From the NCBI GenBank assembly GCA_012295275.1, contig CM022673.1:10418288-10482287 (forward strand): a stretch of 64,000 nt of DNA. The letters are read 5' to 3'. This stretch comes from Chrysomallon squamiferum. Taxonomy: Eukaryota; Mollusca; Gastropoda; Neomphalida; Peltospiridae. Every line of letters starts with the position of its first letter. Within the stretch, counting starts at the first letter, position 1. The position numbers and the translations under genes are program-made. The notes below the pieces were generated by a model, which saw only the letters and a list, made by a program, of their open reading frames with translations, was not told the DNA's origin and did not search any database. Below are positions 1 to 12,566 of this stretch, piece by piece.

Positions 1-931
1 CCAATCACTTTTTAATTTATTTTTTAAAATTTAAATGAACATAATTATCTTCTTCAAAATTAAAAAAAAAAGTAAATCTTTGCAGTCATAGTTCTAATTA
101 TTCCCAATTTACTTTCTTAGAACAAAACATCTATGTACAAATTCTTACTAATAAAATAGACAATAACTGTATAAAAAACATTAAAATAAATTCACGAGTT
201 TTCAGAATATTGCTATTATATATATATATATATAAAAATATGTTCTTAAATTTACTTAATGCCTTGTTCCTGATAAAATGTAATATTATAATAAGTAATA
301 TGCAATACTACAGTAAAACAGGTCTTACAGAATATCATTAATCAACTATAGATAAGTAGCGAGTTATTATAGTCAGTGTTTACGTCAACTACTGTACATG
401 TATAGAAAATAATATAGTGTTAATTAGAAATTGTTTACATCATTAGTGTATTATTGTTAGGTTATGTAACAAAAATTATGTTGTGTAATCCATGTGCAAT
501 GCTTAAATTATTATTGGTTTGCTGCATCCGATTATGCTAAGTGATTCTCTGGTCATTTTAATGATTTCATGTTAAAAAAAAAACAACCATAAATGTATTT
601 GACATTTTAGACAGAATTATGTAAAGCTCTGCTGGATAATGATTATTATAGGAGAATTTAATACGTTTGTATGTGAATATATATACATGCTAGAGATTAC
701 AGATATAAGCTTGTAATATATATTCAAAAGAAATGTTTTGGTTTTTTTTTTTTTATTGTTTTTTTTTTTCTATTACATCATTTTCAATAAAATGTTGACA
801 AAATATGAATGTAAGTGTGTATGCATGCATATATGTTTATTTAGTAATCAATATTTTGAATATATTAAGAAGTCTTAATTTATCTAAAAATAAATTATCC
901 AGTCTAAAGATGTCTATGTTATAAAATTTCA

Positions 932-967
<36 letters not shown>

Positions 968-1828
968 GCAACAGCAATAACAAGTGTAATGTTTAATAAA
1001 ATTATACATTTATAATTCTTAAAAATTATTTTGAAAACATTTACTGTTCTCAAACTTGAGTTTTATGTGAGTTACCAGTGTTAGGTCAAAGTACTGAAAT
1101 CTGAGAAGTGGTTCAATTTGACCGGCTAAGCCCAATATACCTAAAAGTTCAAATGTATGTGTGTATGTTGTATAAAAAATTTTAAAAATCTTATTTTGTG
1201 TTGTCTGACGCAATATATTCATGAAAAGATATAAAATAAAATAAAATATAATTTGTTTAAAGTGTGTAACAGTTATAAATGTAACCAACAACTGAAAAAT
1301 TGTGTTTGTATTATGAATCATATTGTTTTATTTCCTTTTTTTTTTTTTTTTTTTTAAAATTATTATTAATATCATAATTATTATCATCAAAATCAGGCTG
1401 GGGTGGTGGATAGATTATCAATAAGTCTTAATTGATTTGTGTGTGTTGACACTGTGTAAAAATATTTTAGACCACTGTTATGTGACAACTAATAATTTTT
1501 ATATATATATATATATATTTTCATAAATTGGATCAGAATTAACAGTTTTTGCTTAATTATTGCAGAAATTGCAGAAGTGATATATGACAATTATTCATAA
1601 TTCTTAAATATCCATAAAAGTATAATTGCTATAAATATACTTATCAATATGTATATGACCTGCTACAACTAAAGAAGATGTATGTCACATGACCTGACTA
1701 TTAACTTAACAAAAGATGTATGTCACATGACCTGACTGTTAACTAAACAAACAAATAAGCAAGTTTCAGCATTTTGAGTTGAAAATAAACATATACAATG
1801 TTGTTTTTTAACTATATCTATGTCTTCC

Positions 1829-1873
<45 letters not shown>

Positions 1874-2031
1874 ACCAAATCTAAGTACAGCTCAATTACT
1901 AAAAATCAGGTCAGATGTCATGCATCTCTTTCACCTATTGTAGGTCACATTTTTTTTCAATACATTCACAAAATAAAAATAACAAATGTGCTTGTAAAAA
2001 TAATGATATTTTTGTTAGTACAAGTCTGAAT

Positions 2032-2074
<43 letters not shown>

Positions 2075-5000
2075 TATTATGCAACAAATAAAAACTATCA
2101 TCTTGTTCTAATAAAGGCTGTAAAATATAAAAGTTTTTTCTTAGTACTAGCCAACCGTAACTAACATGTCCCAAGAAAAGATTTAACTGTGAAAACCACC
2201 TGTACTTCTTTAGAAAAATAAAAAAAGAAATGGGACAGTGACTTAGATGACTGTATGATTAAACCCCAGCTCAAATACTGCTGGTGATCAACGCAAACAC
2301 TCAAGATGAATAAATGTCTTTATCTGAGAACCAGAAATGGATAGCTTTTAAGTAATGGATATTTAAGAAAACTCATCAGATATCCGGAAGTCTGATCATT
2401 TAGGTACACATGATTTAGAAAATAAATAATGTGACATGCTTTGATGAAAGGTACCTAGTGAAAATGATATCTGCTCTGTGTTTATCAAAAAAAAAAAACT
2501 GCAGTTGGGTTTCTTTGTAATTTTTAATATTTATTTGGATTAAAAATTTTGTATTTAAAGAAAGATAGTTTGAAAGTATGAAATAAAAATTCATGATCTG
2601 ATGTCAAAAAAAAAAAAAAAAAAAAAATCCAATTGAGATATATATATACACATTATATATCATTATTTTTACCAGCACTAATTTCATTTATTATTTTTAT
2701 TTTGTGAAAAAAAGTGGGACCCACAACAGGTGAAAGAGATGCATGACATCTGACCTGATTTTGAGTAATTGAGCCTTATATATATATATATATACACATA
2801 CAATTATTCAAAATCAGGTCATATATATATATTAAAAAATTTAATTTAAATTAACATCAGTCAAAATGAACTGGAATAACATACAACAGTGAGATATCTA
2901 TTGTAATAAATACATATTTTTACTTTTTCTGAATATCTAACTATATAAAAATGACAAAAATATTAAATAATAATAATGATGATTATAACATAAATAAATA
3001 AAAAATAAAAAAACAAAATAATAAAACAAACAAAAACAAACAAAAAACAAAAACAAAAAAGACAGAAAGAAAGAAAAAGAAAAAGAAACAACTACAAATA
3101 TCTTTACATATTTATTATGGGTGTGATTTACAATGACTTTCAAAGCCAAGTATCATTTACACAAAATGTGTCTATTTTACTTCTGTTTACAACAACCTGA
3201 TATTTCTGACCTCAAACCAAACTAGATAAAAACCAGTTAACTTTTATTCAGGTATTTTCAAGTATTTTGCAATATAATAAATTCTATGTCATCTATTTGA
3301 AAAAAGAAATGTATAAATATTTATGAATGTAATATAATCCAAATTGTTTACCCATATAAATTATCTGTGTGCATATGAAAGATAATAAAAATCCTTTTTG
3401 AATATCAAATATTATCAAAATCCTTTTTGAATATGAAAGATAATAAAAATTCTTTATGAATAAATAATAATAATAAAAAAATTAAAAAAATTAAAAAAAT
3501 GAACTCTTCGTGGAATATAAATAAAACTAAAGATTTCTCATTTTTTATTCAAGGGTATCTGTTATAATAATAAAGACATTTTATACATACAAGTAAAGAA
3601 GAACAAAGATACTTTATTGACAAAACAAACACTGAGTAGGCATCTATGAATATAATGCATGAAGGATTTGGGTATACTTACCACCAGTTGCCACGGTAAC
3701 TTTAGTAATATTGTGGCCGTAAAATCGAAATTTAAAGCTGAGTGGAATAGTCTGAAAGATAGCAATAAAATTTCATTAGTACAGGAATTATGGGTTGTTT
3801 TTCATTTTGTTTCACAGACAGGCATTAAAAGAACTGAAACCATTATTACTCTGTGTTCAGTCATTTATTGAGAAGCAGATTAAAAAAATGAGTATCTTTG
3901 GACAATAATCGAAACAGAAACAGACACGGAAGAAGCACATTCTGCAACTGGAGACCAGTAATCGCCAGTCCTCCAGGGAAATATTGGTTTTCTAAAGGCA
4001 TAAATCAGAATAATACGATATTAACAAGCTGGATTTCGATACACTGAAGCACTCTTCAAAGATACAGGGCCACACCTAGGATCACCAGGCTCACCTATTG
4101 ATTAACAGCGTAAACATGAAGTTCTATACTGGTAGCATATTGCCTTTTGCTTTTCAGTTTAAGAAACACTGTATAAAATGAAAAACTGAAATCCTTGGAT
4201 TTTTTTTACAACTTCAAAATAAGCGTTTCTATGGTTTCAGAGAGGCTTTTTTTGTCTGTGTGTGGGGGGGGGGCAGGGTCATTCTCTCAATCTTTTTTTA
4301 TGTGTTGAATTTTTTTCGGTTTTTTTGTTGTTGTTGATTTTTTTTAATTAATAAAATTTAATATTTTTTAGGCTATAGTTTAAAAGATTTTTCTTTTTAA
4401 TTCCCAGCCCAGCAGTCTGTTTTAAATAAACATAAATTTCAAAAAAATCTGAATGTAGATTCATTATATAGTTTCAGGATACAAATTTTTGGGTGTTATT
4501 CTTTAAAAAAAAAAAGTGTTTCTATTTGTTTGTTTTATGGATTCTTTTTTGTTGTTGTTGTTGTTGTTGTTGTTATTATTATTATTATAAATTTACAAGG
4601 ATAATTTTATTAATATTAAAATCTATATGTTTCTATTTTTTCATTTCAAGGGAAGCTTTATTTATATAAAACACACGCATACAAAATATATTCTCATGAA
4701 AGATGTTTTATGTAACCATCATAAAAATACAATATGTAAATAAATAAAAAATTGAAAAGAAGTATTTCAGCAGGCAGTTCAAGTTGAATTAGCAAGTACA
4801 ATGTAAACAGATGTAATGTAGGCTGTACAAAGGTTAATGTAGGTTCACTGTGATGACATACATAATCAGTCTGCCTGAACATCAACACTGAAGTCACCTT
4901 TTTATACATTACACTCATGTTACTCTAATTACACATACATATCTATCTATCTATGTAGGTAGTTAGCTACACACACACACACACACACACACACAGTCAA

Positions 5001-7785
5001 ATATATCCACATGTACACATATATTTACTTAGACATTTGTGTGTGTGCCTCTGTGTGTGTGTGTGTCTGTGTCTTTAATATTTACTTTATGCTTGACTAC
5101 ACATCATTTACTCAAACTCCTTTACTGTTCGATTTTTTTTAAACATAAAAATTAGAACACAAACAACAAAATAAAATAAAATATAATAAAAACAAATAAA
5201 ATATTAAAGGTAATATATAAGTATACTTTCATTTATGATTTTGCTTTGCTGCATAAGACATTATTTATTGTGACACTGCAGTGTTTATAATTAGCATAAT
5301 GGTAGACACATGTCATAAATATTAAGTAAACACAGACACAGCAAAGGAAATGTGTTATTTAAGTCAGGCAATTTATTTGAAAAACGGGTGCTTTCATGCT
5401 ATTTGTATTGTTTGTCTACAAAATGTGTAAATAATGTAGTTAGTTTCATTTACAACAATTAGGAAAACACACAGACACCCTCATACTAGTATGTAACCAT
5501 ACATACAAACATGTAAGACATATACACACATACACACCACATATATAAATACATACACAAAACACACATTTAGACACATACACACACACACATATAGATT
5601 CATACAAGTACTCAAAAAAACATATTCATATATAAATAAAATACATAATTATTATTATATTAAAAAAAAAAAAAACACACATTTAAATAAAAAATTAAGA
5701 AATAAATTATGTAATGAACACATTCTGATGTCAAACATATGTTTTTGTATGAACTTACATGTATATTAAATTTAGACAAAATCTAGTAATCCATTCCATG
5801 GCTTACTGGTATAATATGGCTGCAAGGCATCTTTCATATGCCACATTCCTGTTTGATAAAACAAGTTTTATGCAACAACTGGAATGAAATAGCCCAATGG
5901 TACAGCAGGCAGGATTGATCCAGCAACCTCTCAGGCTTTAAGTCTGTGTTCTGACCACTTAGATATACTCGTTAACAAGATAATCACTACAATAATGGTA
6001 ACTGCTTAAATAAATGGAACTGCAAAATTTTCTACTCCTTGGAATTACTCATTTAAAACAGGTTTGTTTTTACATATTTATTCATTCATTCATTCATTCT
6101 TTATCTCAGGGTGCCCTATTAATATATATATATTTTTAATACATACTTCAGGTAATGTATACAGTACAGCTTGTACTGTTTAATATAAATTCTTATTGCA
6201 CATACTTGCAGCAGTGTTTACATAACCAGGGATAAGACAGAGATATGATGTAGTGTTTATTTTTTAATGGCAAATTTAGTTGCATGACAAGATATAATGC
6301 TTTCATCAAAAAAGAAAAACATTAATGTTAAAACCAGTTTTTCAAGTTCAAGTTGGTGAAAAAGGATAAGGGCATGAAAAGAACTACTAGATGTAATAAT
6401 ATTTATTACACAAACACACCTCTACACAACATACGTATGTACACACACACACACACAACTCCCAAACAAGGAGAAAATGTTCACTAGCAATTTGTGAAAC
6501 ATTCTTCATTCAGAATCTAAGATTAACATGTAGATAATGGTTTTTGAAACATCTGACATACATGCATGTGTACATGTGTGTAAATTTATATATATACACA
6601 TACACATGTGTAATATTTCACTCATTATATTTTCCAATAAACAAAACAAACATTTTTTTTTTTTATGCCAAGTATACTGTAAGACAAACTACCTGCTGTT
6701 TTTGTTATATCCAAGACGACAGACAATCAATAACTATTACAGAATACCTTAGAACAACAAACTCATTAATTTACAATGACAACATCTACCTGAGTAAGAA
6801 ATATTAAAGTCAATAAGGTATAAAAAAATAAAAATAAAAATAAAAAAATAAAAAAATTTGTTTACAAATTAAAGTAACAACAATATCATTAACATGAGGA
6901 TGAAAAAAAACATGGAGTAAGGGTGGGGAAAAGAAAAAGAACAATGAAATGTATATTTGAATACGTGATCGAGAAAACAAGTCAAAAAAAGAACAGAATA
7001 AAAAAACAAGAGAAGCCAGATCTCTGTTTGCTCAGGTGTAAAATGTATTGGGGTATCTAATGTACACAGACTAAAGGTTATGAACATACGACTAGCCAAG
7101 AATGGCACAGTCATGATGAAATTTTTTCATGTTAAACTATTTCAGATACTAAATATAGATCTGAACAGGGTAGGCATCACGACTGAATCACTGATGCATG
7201 CCATTATGATTGTTGTTACTTCTCCAGTCAATAAAATGTAGCGTATCTAAAAATATGGTTGATCATGATTCAATCTGAAATATTGAGTGCAATACATGTT
7301 TGTATAAAACAAATAATGTGCATGTGTATGTAAATTTGTGGAATTCATTAAATTGTTTTAATATTTAATAGAAGAGCTATTTTAATATTTATTATGATCT
7401 TTTATTGTTATTAAATTACAACAGGAAACTATTTTGATACACATTACGAATATCCAGAATTAAAAAGACGCTATTCTGGATTAAAATAAAACAGGAAAAG
7501 AAATAATTATGTAAGCATGAATATACTCTCACTCACTCTCTCTCTCTCTCTCTCTCTCTTTTTCTCTCTCTCTCATTCTCTCATGTATTTATACATACAC
7601 ACACACATAACACATTCAAAACATAAGATAAAATATACTGATGATAAAGACAGAATATTAATTAAATATCCATAGTTCAACAGAAAAAATGAAATCATAT
7701 AAAAAATACAGTTTTTCTTAATTACAGTGAGTCAGAAAGAGTGACAGAGATGGACGGAGGGAGGGCATATAACAGAGATAGACAA

Positions 7786-7828
<43 letters not shown>

Positions 7829-8202
7829 CACACACATGCACACACTACCACCAATGTCCAAGCCATAATGGATAAGATTTATGGGTGAGATAAAGGCTGT
7901 ATATTATCTTACACTTTAGTTTCAACTCACAAACAGATTAACGGAGTTCACTTCAATGTCAGACAATCCATCAGTGACATTTCTTTTTAAGGCCTCTCTG
8001 TAAGCCATGTTATTATCTCGGATACCAGACTGTCACTAATATCATTTACATACAGCGTTTGTCACTGAAATAATCTTCCTTTAAACTTCACGTCTGTCTC
8101 AGACCAGAAGTTACAAGAAGAAGATGTTCACTGGCAATTTGCAAAACACTCTTCATTCAGAATCTAAGATCGACATGAAGATAATGGTTTTTTAAACGTC
8201 TA

Positions 8203-8243
<41 letters not shown>

Positions 8244-11200
8244 ATAAATATAAACTAACATCAACAGTTAGAACATTTTTCATTCAAATTACAACTGAAG
8301 TTTCCTTTATTATTAATAACAGAGTTGAAATATTTGGTGAGGCTACAACTGAAACATTCAAGCAGAAACTGACTTTTACAGTGTCTGCATTTCTGAAACA
8401 TTGTTCATTCAGATGTCTAAGAATGTAAAATATTCCAGTATAACATGGTGGAGGAACCTGACAGCAGGCCTGCAGTTCTAATGTGTTGTAAATGATTCTG
8501 AACTACTGGACTTCCCAGACCCAACAACACCATTATCCACACTCTAGCTTAATAGAGTCCCTTCAGACTTTGACAGATTACAGAAAAAGCTGAATGCTGC
8601 TGTTTGCTATTCTTTTTTTTCTTTTTTTTTTTTTTCACTTGTCATTAATGCTTTAAAGCTTCAAAGGGTTTGGAGGACATAATGAAAAATGTGTAAAAGT
8701 CATTTCACAATATTGAGACTATTATACATATATATATATATGTATGTATGTATATATAATGAAAGACTCATAAATACAGAGATAAAAAAAAAAGTTGTAA
8801 TAATGAATTAAGTAGTGAAACAAACAGTGAAATCACACCTCAAGTTTCACCAAAGCAGTCACAAACATTATGTAACAAATCCCTAAAAATATAACAGAAC
8901 CTAACATTCTGAGATTTCATAATGAAGCAAAAAACTTTGCAAAAATGTGGTAACTATATATTTCCTAGACTTCTTTTCAATTCTAATATGTTCAACACAT
9001 ATTTAATGTGATCAGATACATGTTTGTAGCATAACACAGATACATTGTATTTAATTGAATGCAAGCAAATAACACATATTGTGCATACTGCTTCAAGATG
9101 ACAAACAGGATATTGTTATTTAATGCAAAAAAACAAACACATAATACTGAAGACATTTTTACACTTACCACTGCTGTTCTGTGATTTTCAGACAAAGTCT
9201 TGTGTCGTTTTGCTTTTGCCAAATCTTGCCAGTGTTCACTGACACTTTCTGGAATTATTATGCTCTCATAGTACGCATGATTGCTCTAAAATGAAAAGAT
9301 GACAATCACAGTTCGAATACCCATAACATCCATCACATATATGGAAATAGGTTAGCTGGAAAAATTATCAAAATAAAACAAGATGGAGTTGTTGTTTTTT
9401 TTTGTGGGTTTTTACATGCCAAAAATTTATTACAGCCATCAGAAATAGGTTTGTGAGAAAATCGTTGTGGTATAAAATGGATTTTTTATTTTTGTATAGA
9501 AGTTTTTTTCTGGGTTCATTTTTTTGTAAAATAAAAATAAAAAATAAAAAAAGGGGTGTTATTTTTATCAGTTTTACTAATTAAAATATATTTGGTTATC
9601 ATTTTTAATTGTGGATGCCTATTTTGTTCAGTTCTTGTAATATATTTATATGCTACAAATTACAATTATAACAATATCTTAAAATATTATTTGTTAACAG
9701 AATTATGAGTTTAACAATGAACTATACAGTAAAAACAAACTTAGCTGTCTCTACAATTATCTAGCTTCTAGAAATCCAGAAAATCCAGACGACTGGCTAC
9801 TTTAGAGTTAGGCAAGCTTTCATTCAGTTTAAGTTAAAATGTTTACATGATCTTATCACAATAACTTATTATTTGTTCCAGTTTACATTCATTTTCATTT
9901 ATAATCATTTCTAAAAGACTAGCAAAAACACAACTTGCTACTGAAAAGCATATTCTATATTCTAAGTGAATTAATAACCTTCGAACAGACTCTATTTTAG
10001 AAGTGTATCAATTGGTTATACTGAGAAAAGGTAAACCTCTATTTTGTTATACCACTAACTAATTAGCTGACTGGGTTGTTTTCACATATCACAACTTTTG
10101 TTAAAATAATTATGGAGCAATGTTTGGAACAGGAATGAGTCTAAAGACACACACCCCCATCCAGTAGACCTGAGTCTTAGGTTACTGTTACACACCACAC
10201 TAATCAGCCATTATACAACAAAATAAAATATATTACAATATTTCGCAATACAAATTTTACAATATTTATATCAACATATTACATACCTTGTTAACTGTTT
10301 AAATAGATAAATTATATGTGTATATATATATATACACACATATACATATAAAATTTATCTAATTAAATTGTATTCTAAAACAGCAGACTTTATATTTATA
10401 AATATTAACACACTTTAAATACTATTAATTTTTATTATTATAATATTATTCTTTTATCCATTTAAATTATATAATACAATAGATTCATTATTTTCACGAA
10501 GCTCTAACTTTATTTTATCTTTTAATTACTTTTCTCCAAAAAGTTTAGCATTTAAAATATATAATTTACATAGCTAAATTTAAGACAAATCAAACGCTAA
10601 AGATGTTTAGTCAGGTAAATGTACTTTTTTTTATTACCAAGCAATTAATCAATGACATCACATCTAAGTAAGAAACATGCGTGGAATTAAGGAAGATCAC
10701 AGAACTTGTATAATAATTAGCAACTGTAAAGTAATTAAACTGGAAAAGGTTTCATTTCAAATTGTTATTTAACACGTATAAACTGAGTATAGTTTACAAA
10801 CAAAGAGGAATTTTAACAACAGTTCTCTCACAAATGATTTAAACAGATCAACTTCTATACAGCTCTTTGCCTCTAGTGTTGTTGTGTAACTATAATGCCT
10901 TAGGTTAAACAAGTGAGAAATTTATTATTTAAATATTTTTATTTAACCGTTTGATACAGAAATGTTTTAATACTTTTACAAAATAAAATATTTAAAATAC
11001 CTTTCTTTCTTTTGATTTATACAGTAAAATATTAAAAATACTTCTGTTCTTTTGATTTATATTGTAAGTTATAAGAGTTAGAAATGTGAAATATTATTTT
11101 AAAAAGCAGCACTGGAAATAATGTATACTAAAACTGATATATAATAAAATATTTTAGAAGAATAGTTATAATAAACAGATATAATTTTATAGTATTACCT

Positions 11201-12529
11201 ACAGAAATATTGAAATGTGTATCTACAAATAATTAAAGTAGTATATCACAATAAATAATTTATATAACATAAACAGTGACATGGCATGATAACCAAATAA
11301 ATTTCTAAAGGAACTATTATGTCAATAAATTACTTGCCATTCTAACTTTTATAGTATAAAGCTGATAATCTTAAGTTTAAGAAAGTAACCAGTTACACTC
11401 ACTCACTCTCTCTCTACATACATATATATATATGTAAAAGCATTTTCTGAGAATATGTGTGTGTGTGTGTGTGTGAGTGATCAAACACACACACATATAT
11501 ACAATTAATTAAAACTATTTATTTCTTCCCTGATTTCAATTCTCTTACTTCTCAGAAAATGCTTCTTTTTTTATCTTTCTCTTTTTGATGGGTTTTTTTT
11601 TTTTTTTTCCTCCAATTAATGTAATACTTACAGTTTTAATTTTAAGTTGTGTCGTTGTCTCTTCAACATTTTCACTTGGGGCTGTGGTCACAGAAGATGT
11701 GGTTGTTGTTGTTTGTCTTGTTGTTGTTACTGGAACCACAGTTGTTGTTGTTGTTGTTGTTGTTTTTGTTGTCACAGGGTTGGATGCTGTTGTTGATGTA
11801 GTGGTGACATTACCCACATCACGCCGATACCTGGCATTATTATGCACTGATTTTAGGTCCAAAACACTCACAAAAACATCATCTTCCAAAGGCTGTGGAA
11901 CACCGTAAGAAACTAGGCCATCTGAAATTTAAACAAATTTAAATGATAACTGACCTGTGTCTGTCAAAAAACAACACCTTTTACGATCTATGGTGATACT
12001 TCTTACTGCAGAAATAGAATTATGTATTGAAAATTCAGCAGAATGTATCCTTTAATAGATAAACTAGTCAAACACATATGAAACAGAAAAATAATAATCC
12101 AGACTAGACAAAAATTCAAAAATGGCAGTAAGATGAATGCTTTGTAACAAGTAATTAAAAAAATAAAATAACCATACTCAAATTAAAATTCACAAAATAA
12201 AAAAGGTGGAAATTAAAATTCTGATACAGCAGGGGAACAATTTTTTTTTTTTTAGCAAAAAGTGATGAAATCATTAACTAATTAAGTTCAAGAATCAAGA
12301 ATATCATAATTATTCATTTATTGTAAGTTAAATATATATATATATATGTTTAAATTATTTTTAATATGATTAAAACAAAAATTAATGTTATAAATAAAAC
12401 AAATAATTAACTTAAGGTAATATTTAAATTACAAAATTAAAAACATGTTATTTAAAAAAAAAAAAAAAAAAAATGTAGTTCATCTTTTAACTTAATATTA
12501 TCTTTCTTTATATACAATATCCAGTATAT

Positions 12530-12566
<37 letters not shown>

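Larger units (their letters stand above)
1..3681 (-). other. PLXDC intron (partial), repeat-rich, no exon seen
   Basis: This stretch is AT-rich with (TA)n near 212-236, an AAT tract at 932-965, long T and A runs at 1842-1872 and 2036-2070, a tandem duplication at 1677-1752 and an inverted-repeat pair at 1890-1950 and 2714-2774. I looked for the expected next PLXDC exon on the minus strand and did not find one. The 100-codon minus ORF at 1019-1321 has no recognisable family and is probably chance. Confidence 0.5.
3752..9168 (-). other. PLXDC intron 3
   Basis: The intron contains many microsatellites: CA near 4973-4995, CT at 7529-7578, GACA at 7787-7827 and GT at 8203-8239. It also has a tRNA-like segment at about 5880-5975 and a dispersed repeat pair near 6479 and 8125. 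No further exon is recognised. Confidence 0.55.

Noticed and set aside
1019-1321. Minus-strand 100-codon ORF with LLGILGLAGQIEPLLRF
   Set aside because: No splice context or family match, and it lacks PLXDC features. It is probably chance in PLXDC intronic DNA.
3687-3702. Near-perfect RFX X-box palindrome (GTTGCCACGGTAAC)
   Set aside because: It lies inside PLXDC coding sequence and encodes the conserved Val-Thr-Val-Ala-Thr, which explains the bases.
11585-11908. Plus-strand 107-codon ORF rich in Val
   Set aside because: It is the antisense shadow of the Thr-rich PLXDC exon 2, which has matching splice sites and family sequence on the minus strand.
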